Below, in pieces: positions 56,718 to 64,000 of a DNA stretch of 64,000 nt. The notes beneath the pieces are model-generated. The model ran no database searches. It was not told where the DNA came from and worked only from the letters and a program-made list of their open reading frames with translations. The position numbers and the translations under genes were made by a program. The stretch is from Deltaproteobacteria bacterium. GTDB taxonomy: Bacteria; Myxococcota_A; UBA9042; PHBI01; JACKFB01. Location: positions 124,001-188,000 of the forward strand of contig JACKFB010000004.1 in NCBI GenBank assembly GCA_020632695.1. The letters are read 5' to 3'. Positions within the stretch are counted from its first letter, which is position 1. Every line of letters starts with the position of its first letter.

Positions 56718-56752
56718 GGCCCGGATACAGCTCGTATCCGGGCCTTTTTTTT
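56718..56752 (+). terminator. strong intrinsic terminator after the tRNAs
   Basis: GGCCCGGATAC (56718-56728) pairs perfectly with GTATCCGGGCC (56734-56744) around AGCTC, followed by eight T. Ends the Gln-Glu tRNA transcript and separates it from the convergent regulator gene. Confidence 0.96.
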
Positions 56753-56765
56753 GGCCGGAATCCGC

Positions 56766-60707
<3,942 letters not shown>

Positions 60708-61794
60708 CGCGCCTGGGGCGTCGTCCGGGAGGACGTGCTCGGTGACGTGAGCGATCCCGTGCCCGGCCAGGCGCGAGCAGAGCTCTGCGAGGAGACGGGA
60801 CCTTCCGCTGCCGCGCGGGCCCGAGATGGCCAGCGCCGCCGGGCGACCAGCGTCGGCCGCGCTCCGTACCCGCGCCGTGAGGGAGAGCCAGGCGGTCGCC
60901 CGCGTCGATGAAGGGCAGGCGGGCCAGGCGGCCGCTCAGCTCCGCCGGCGGCACGAGCGGGAGGGATTGCCCCGAGGCCTCCTCCAGGCCCGCCAGCGCG
61001 GCGGCCGCGGATGGGGGCGGCGGGCCGCGTCCGCCTCCAGCAGCCGGTCCAGCCAGGGGTCCAGCGGATCGGCCGCGAGCCCGGCGCGCGACGGTGGCCC
61101 GTCGATCCCATCCGGCGATGGGTGGCTGGGGTAGGGGTGGCGGCCGTGGAGCAGCCAGAAGAGGAGCGCGCCCAGGGACCAGAGGTCGGTAGCCACGGCG
61201 GGTGGCGCGCCCTCGAGGCGTTCGGGCGCCGCGAAGCTGAGCACGCCCGAGGTGGTGCCTCGGTCCTCGCCGAGCCGGGACGCGGCGCCCAGGTCGATGA
61301 GCCGCGCCGGAGCGCCGGCTGTGACGGCGCGAGCACGTTGGCGGGGGGCCACATCCCCGTGGGCGTAGCCCAGGCCGTGGAGCTGGTCGAGGCCCCGCAG
61401 CAGGTCGGCGGCCAGGCCGACGAGGGTCGGGCGGTCTTGCAGGTCCTCGGGGCCGACGGTGGTCCCGGGGCACCACTCCAGCACATCGACCAGTCGCCCG
61501 GTCGGACGATCCACCGTCAGCTCCAGCGCGCGTGGGAAGCAGGGCGGTCAGGGTGCGCAGCAGCTCGTACTCCGCGACGAAGGCTCGGCGCAGGGTCGGA
61601 TCCTCGAGGATCTTGAGCGCCACCTGCTCGAGTTCGGCGGTCGCGCCGGCGCGTGGGGCTGGCACAGACGATGCATCTTCGAGGCTGACGGCCGCCATCT
61701 CGCGGGCGAGCAGCACGCTCCCCATGGCGCCGCGGCCCAGTTCACGCAGCGGCAGGAAACGTTCGGCGATGAGCGCGACCGACTCGTCGTCCAT
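60708..61794 (-). pseudogene. frame-disrupted Ser/Thr kinase and ATPase-linker segment of the regulator
   Basis: Starting at ATG 61794, the - strand encodes MDDESVALIAERFLPLRELG, the glycine loop GRGAMGSVLLARE and the Lys of VALKIL. The frame then changes near 61527 (a CCC run) to give the rest of the kinase (DRPTGRLVDVLEW, LIDLGAASRL, FAAPERLEGAPPAVATDLWS). Within it, the catalytic loop HGDVAPANVLA is readable only by moving from one frame to another at a six-C run near 61345. Near 61010 the frame shifts back (PSAAAALAGLEEASGQ), and near 60904 it shifts again into the frame of the C-terminal portion, where the P-loop GPRGSGRSRL lies at about 60,810. At least four changes are needed, so no full-length protein can be made by ordinary translation. 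Confidence 0.75.
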
Positions 61795-61826
61795 CCTCGG
61801 AACCCCCTCGCAGTGTTTCATATTTC

Positions 61827-61839
61827 TACACAGTGTGTA
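61827..61839. promoter_or_regulatory. palindromic candidate operator between divergent genes
   Basis: TACACA-G-TGTGTA is a perfect 6+1+6 inverted repeat in the only A+T-rich stretch of the 80-base gap between the kinase start (61794, - strand) and the lipoprotein start (61875, + strand). A regulator-binding site is plausible; no binding protein can be named. Confidence 0.4.
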
Positions 61840-61874
61840 ATGAATTCCCGAAGTTCGCAACACGAGGCATGACG

Positions 61875-63025
61875 ATGCGATACGACGGGCTGGCGGTCAG
61901 GCTGCTCCTCGCGATCGGGTGCGCGTGCGTTGCCGCCTGCGCGTCAACCCCACGCCCCACCCGAGCACCGGGCCTGAGAGCCCCGACGCCTTCACCGGGG
62001 GGGCGAGCGGCGACGCCAGCGATCGGAGCGACGCGGGGGGCGCTGTGCAGGGGGCTGATGCGGTGGGACCGGATGCGCAAGGGCCGGCGATCGACGACGC
62101 TACCGCGCCGGACAGCGTGGGCGCGCAGGACGCGGCCGTCACCGACCAGGGGAGGACGCGGGCACCGATCCCGCGCGAGTGGAGCCGAAGACGTCAGGCC
62201 GTCCGACGCGTCGTCCGAGCCCTCCCGGAGGTCGTACACAGCCGGCGGACGCCGTGGCGCCCGACGCCGCGGCGTCTGCCGGGCGAGGGCGGGGATGGCG
62301 TCCCCGCGGCTGCACGATCCCCGGACGTTCCGGGTGAGCGCACGCGACCACCAGCCGGCAGGCCTCATCGTCTCGCTTTCGAGCGCGCGCTCTTCGACCT
62401 GGCGCCCTCGCGCGCTGCGGCGCTCGAGCAGGCCTTGCGCCTGTACCGCGCGATCGCCGGCGAGCGTCCGCGGGCGTCGGGTCTCCTCGACGCACTGCGT
62501 GCCAGCGTCGGGTACGTCGACGATGGCTACGTGCTGGAGCTGGGCGCCACCGTGCTCCGGACCCTCGCCAGCGGAGGGCGGTGGCCCGCGTCGGCTCAGG
62601 CTGCGCTGGCTCCGGTGGCTGCGGTGGACGCCCCCCTGCTCGGCCGGCTGCTGGCCGAGGCCTGGCTCGGCGGGCCGCTCTTCGAGGCCGTCCACGGCGA
62701 GCCGCCACGCATCCCGGACCTCGCCGGCACCATCCAGGACGCCCGCCCGGAGCCGCGGGTGGTGGCCGCGTTGGCCGCGGCGCGGACCGAGCGCCGCCCC
62801 AGCGCCCTGGTCACCGAGCTCTCTCCGCCGGAGGCCCTCTTCCTGCTCGGGGCCCACGGGCTCACCGACGCCGCCGACCAGATCGTCGCGTCCGGCCCCG
62901 GCGCCCCGACGCGCACACCGGCCGAGCGCGTCGCCGAAGCCTGCCAGCGCCTGGGCGTCCCTCGCGCGGTGGTGGTCTACGAGCCCACCGCGCTGCCGCT
63001 CGTCGATCGCGCCGGCCCGCCGTGA
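61875..63025 (+). pseudogene. frame-disrupted lipoprotein gene of unknown function
   Basis: Begins with a clear lipoprotein signal (MRYDGLAVRLLLAIGCACVAAC). ATG 61875 has GAGG 7 bases upstream; an earlier ATG at 61869 is too close. Directly after the lipobox the frame must shift within a C-run to reach an Asp/Gly/Ala-rich linker (PESPDAFTGGASGDASDRSD). The next 250 bases make sense only as fragments in alternating frames (GAEDVRPSDASSEP, TQPADAVAPDAAASAG, DPRTFRVSARDHQPAGLIV). From about 62,370 one frame is open to 63025 (AFERALFDLAPSRAAALEQA to ALPLVDRAGPP), helical and unrecognised. Either decayed or affected by sequence error. Confidence 0.65.
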
Positions 63026-63053
63026 CCCGCCGCCCGACCCGACCCGGCCGGGG

Positions 63054-64000
63054 TCAGTGCTCCTCGTGCATCGCCAGGTTGTCGAAGCGCGTATAGGCCT
63101 TCCAGAACTTCATCATCACCGAGCCCACCGGCCCGTTTCGATGCTTGGCGATGATGAGCTCGGCCACGCCCCGCTTGGACTCGTCGACGTCCTTGTTGAC
63201 GACCTCCTCGCGATGGATGAACCCGATGATGTCGGCGTCCTGCTCGATGGCGCCCGACTCGCGCAGGTCGCTCAGCATCGGCCGGGGATCGGCGCGCTTC
63301 TCCACGCCGCGGTTCATCTGGCTGAGAGCGATGACCGGCACGCCGAGGTCCTTGGCCAGCCCCTTGAGCGACCGCGAGATGTAGCTCACCTGCTGCTCGC
63401 GCGACTTCGAGTTGTCGTGCAGCTCCATGAGCTGCAGGTAGTCGATGATGATGAGGTGCAGCCCGTGCTGGCGTGAGAGCCGCCGGCACTTGGCGCGCAC
63501 GGCGGCGGGCGTGATGCCCGGCGTGTCGTCGATGAAGATCCGCGCCTGGGTCAGCGCGTCCGCGGCGTGGGTCAGCTTGGGCCAGTCCTCGTCGGACAGG
63601 AAGCCGCCGCGCAGCCTGGAGAGATCGATGCGCGCCTGCGCGGCCAGGAGACGCATGGCGAGCTGCTCCGACGGCATCTCGAGCGAGAAGATCGCCACCG
63701 AGGCCCCGTGGTCCAACGCGGCGTTGCCGGCCAGATTCATCACGAAGGAGGTCTTGCCCATGGCGGGCCGCGCGGCGATGACGATGAGGTCGCCGCTCTG
63801 CAGGCCGTGGGTGAGGCGATCCAGGTCTCGGAAGCCGGTGCCCAGGCCGGTGACCTGGCCGTCGGAGTCGTAGGCCTTCGAGATCTGCTCGATGGCGGCC
63901 GGCACCACGTCGGACATCGCCCGCATGCCGGTCTGCGAGCGATTCTCCAGCACGGCGAAGACCTGACGCTCGGCGGCGTCGAGGAACTCGGCGACGTCCT
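63054..64000 (-). CDS. dnaB: replicative DNA helicase, C-terminal part (5' end beyond window)
   Basis: Hexameric RecA-type helicase of the replication fork. The last ~315 residues are present and intact: linker helix (DVAEFLDAAERQVFAVLENR), GLGTGFRDLDRLTHGLQSGD, Walker A ARPAMGKTSF, Walker B IIIDYLQLM, LSQMNRGVEKRADPRPMLSD and the arginine-finger region ESGAIEQDADIIGFIHREE, ending NLAMHEEH. The N-terminal DnaG-interacting domain lies past the right edge. No intein is seen in the part present. It ends 28 bases from the broken lipoprotein gene. Confidence 0.96.
   Translation of the reverse strand, partial: DVAEFLDAAERQVFAVLENRSQTGMRAMSDVVPAAIEQISKAYDSDGQVTGLGTGFRDLDRLTHGLQSGDLIVIAARPAMGKTSFVMNLAGNAALDHGASVAIFSLEMPSEQLAMRLLAAQARIDLSRLRGGFLSDEDWPKLTHAADALTQARIFIDDTPGITPAAVRAKCRRLSRQHGLHLIIIDYLQLMELHDNSKSREQQVSYISRSLKGLAKDLGVPVIALSQMNRGVEKRADPRPMLSDLRESGAIEQDADIIGFIHREEVVNKDVDESKRGVAELIIAKHRNGPVGSVMMKFWKAYTRFDNLAMHEEH

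Noticed and set aside
62581..63476. Open frames on both strands across the end of the broken lipoprotein gene and the start of dnaB
   Set aside because: The only frame with protein-like composition here is the one ending at 63025; the dnaB frame on the other strand explains the rest.

Overview
The window is a G+C-rich (about two-thirds G+C), densely coded bacterial chromosome segment with no rRNA, insertion sequence, prophage or CRISPR array. Features recalling Myxococcota / deltaproteobacterial genomes are a small protein resembling the MXAN_5187 C-terminal family, a Ser/Thr kinase-TPR-GAF-sigma54 activator fusion, many lipoproteins, Cys-rich repeats in secreted proteins, and a long HflX of the Geobacter/Myxococcus kind. 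The assignment is inference; no 16S gene is present.

Left part (1-24,650): 5' end of aspartate kinase, leucyl aminopeptidase and SSB, a membrane-anchored TPR protein, a flippase plus small lipoprotein, an MXAN_5187-like protein, a repeat-rich lipoprotein and HflX. Then comes an apparent operon of an outer-membrane-type protein and two giant paralogous metzincin lipoproteins (10,291-21,271). This is the most original locus of the window. A translationally coupled proS-pyrF-rlmB set follows.

Centre (24,680-56,752): almost the whole gene-expression core on the + strand, in the order tRNA-Thr-Tyr-Gly-Thr, tuf, rpmG, tRNA-Trp, secE, nusG, rplKAJL, rpoBC, rpsLG, an EF-G-like gene, rpsJ, then the S10, spc and alpha r-protein clusters with secY, adk and rpoA, ending with tRNA-Gln, tRNA-Glu and a strong terminator. 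Near-consensus sigma70 promoters with TTGACA or TTGACT -35 boxes precede several modules. Departures from the classical order are: rplC (L3) missing between rpsJ and rplD; no tuf after the EF-G gene; no map or infA between adk and rpmJ; an EF-G of divergent sequence; and an L33 without its zinc cysteines.

Right part (56,766-64,000): on the - strand, a very large enhancer-binding regulator whose N-terminal kinase segment is broken by several frame changes; divergently, a lipoprotein gene likewise broken; finally the C-terminal two-thirds of the replicative helicase DnaB, running off the end. All frame disruptions recognised here fall in about 1.5 kb (60.9-62.4 kb). That points either to local gene decay or to a poor-quality patch of sequence.
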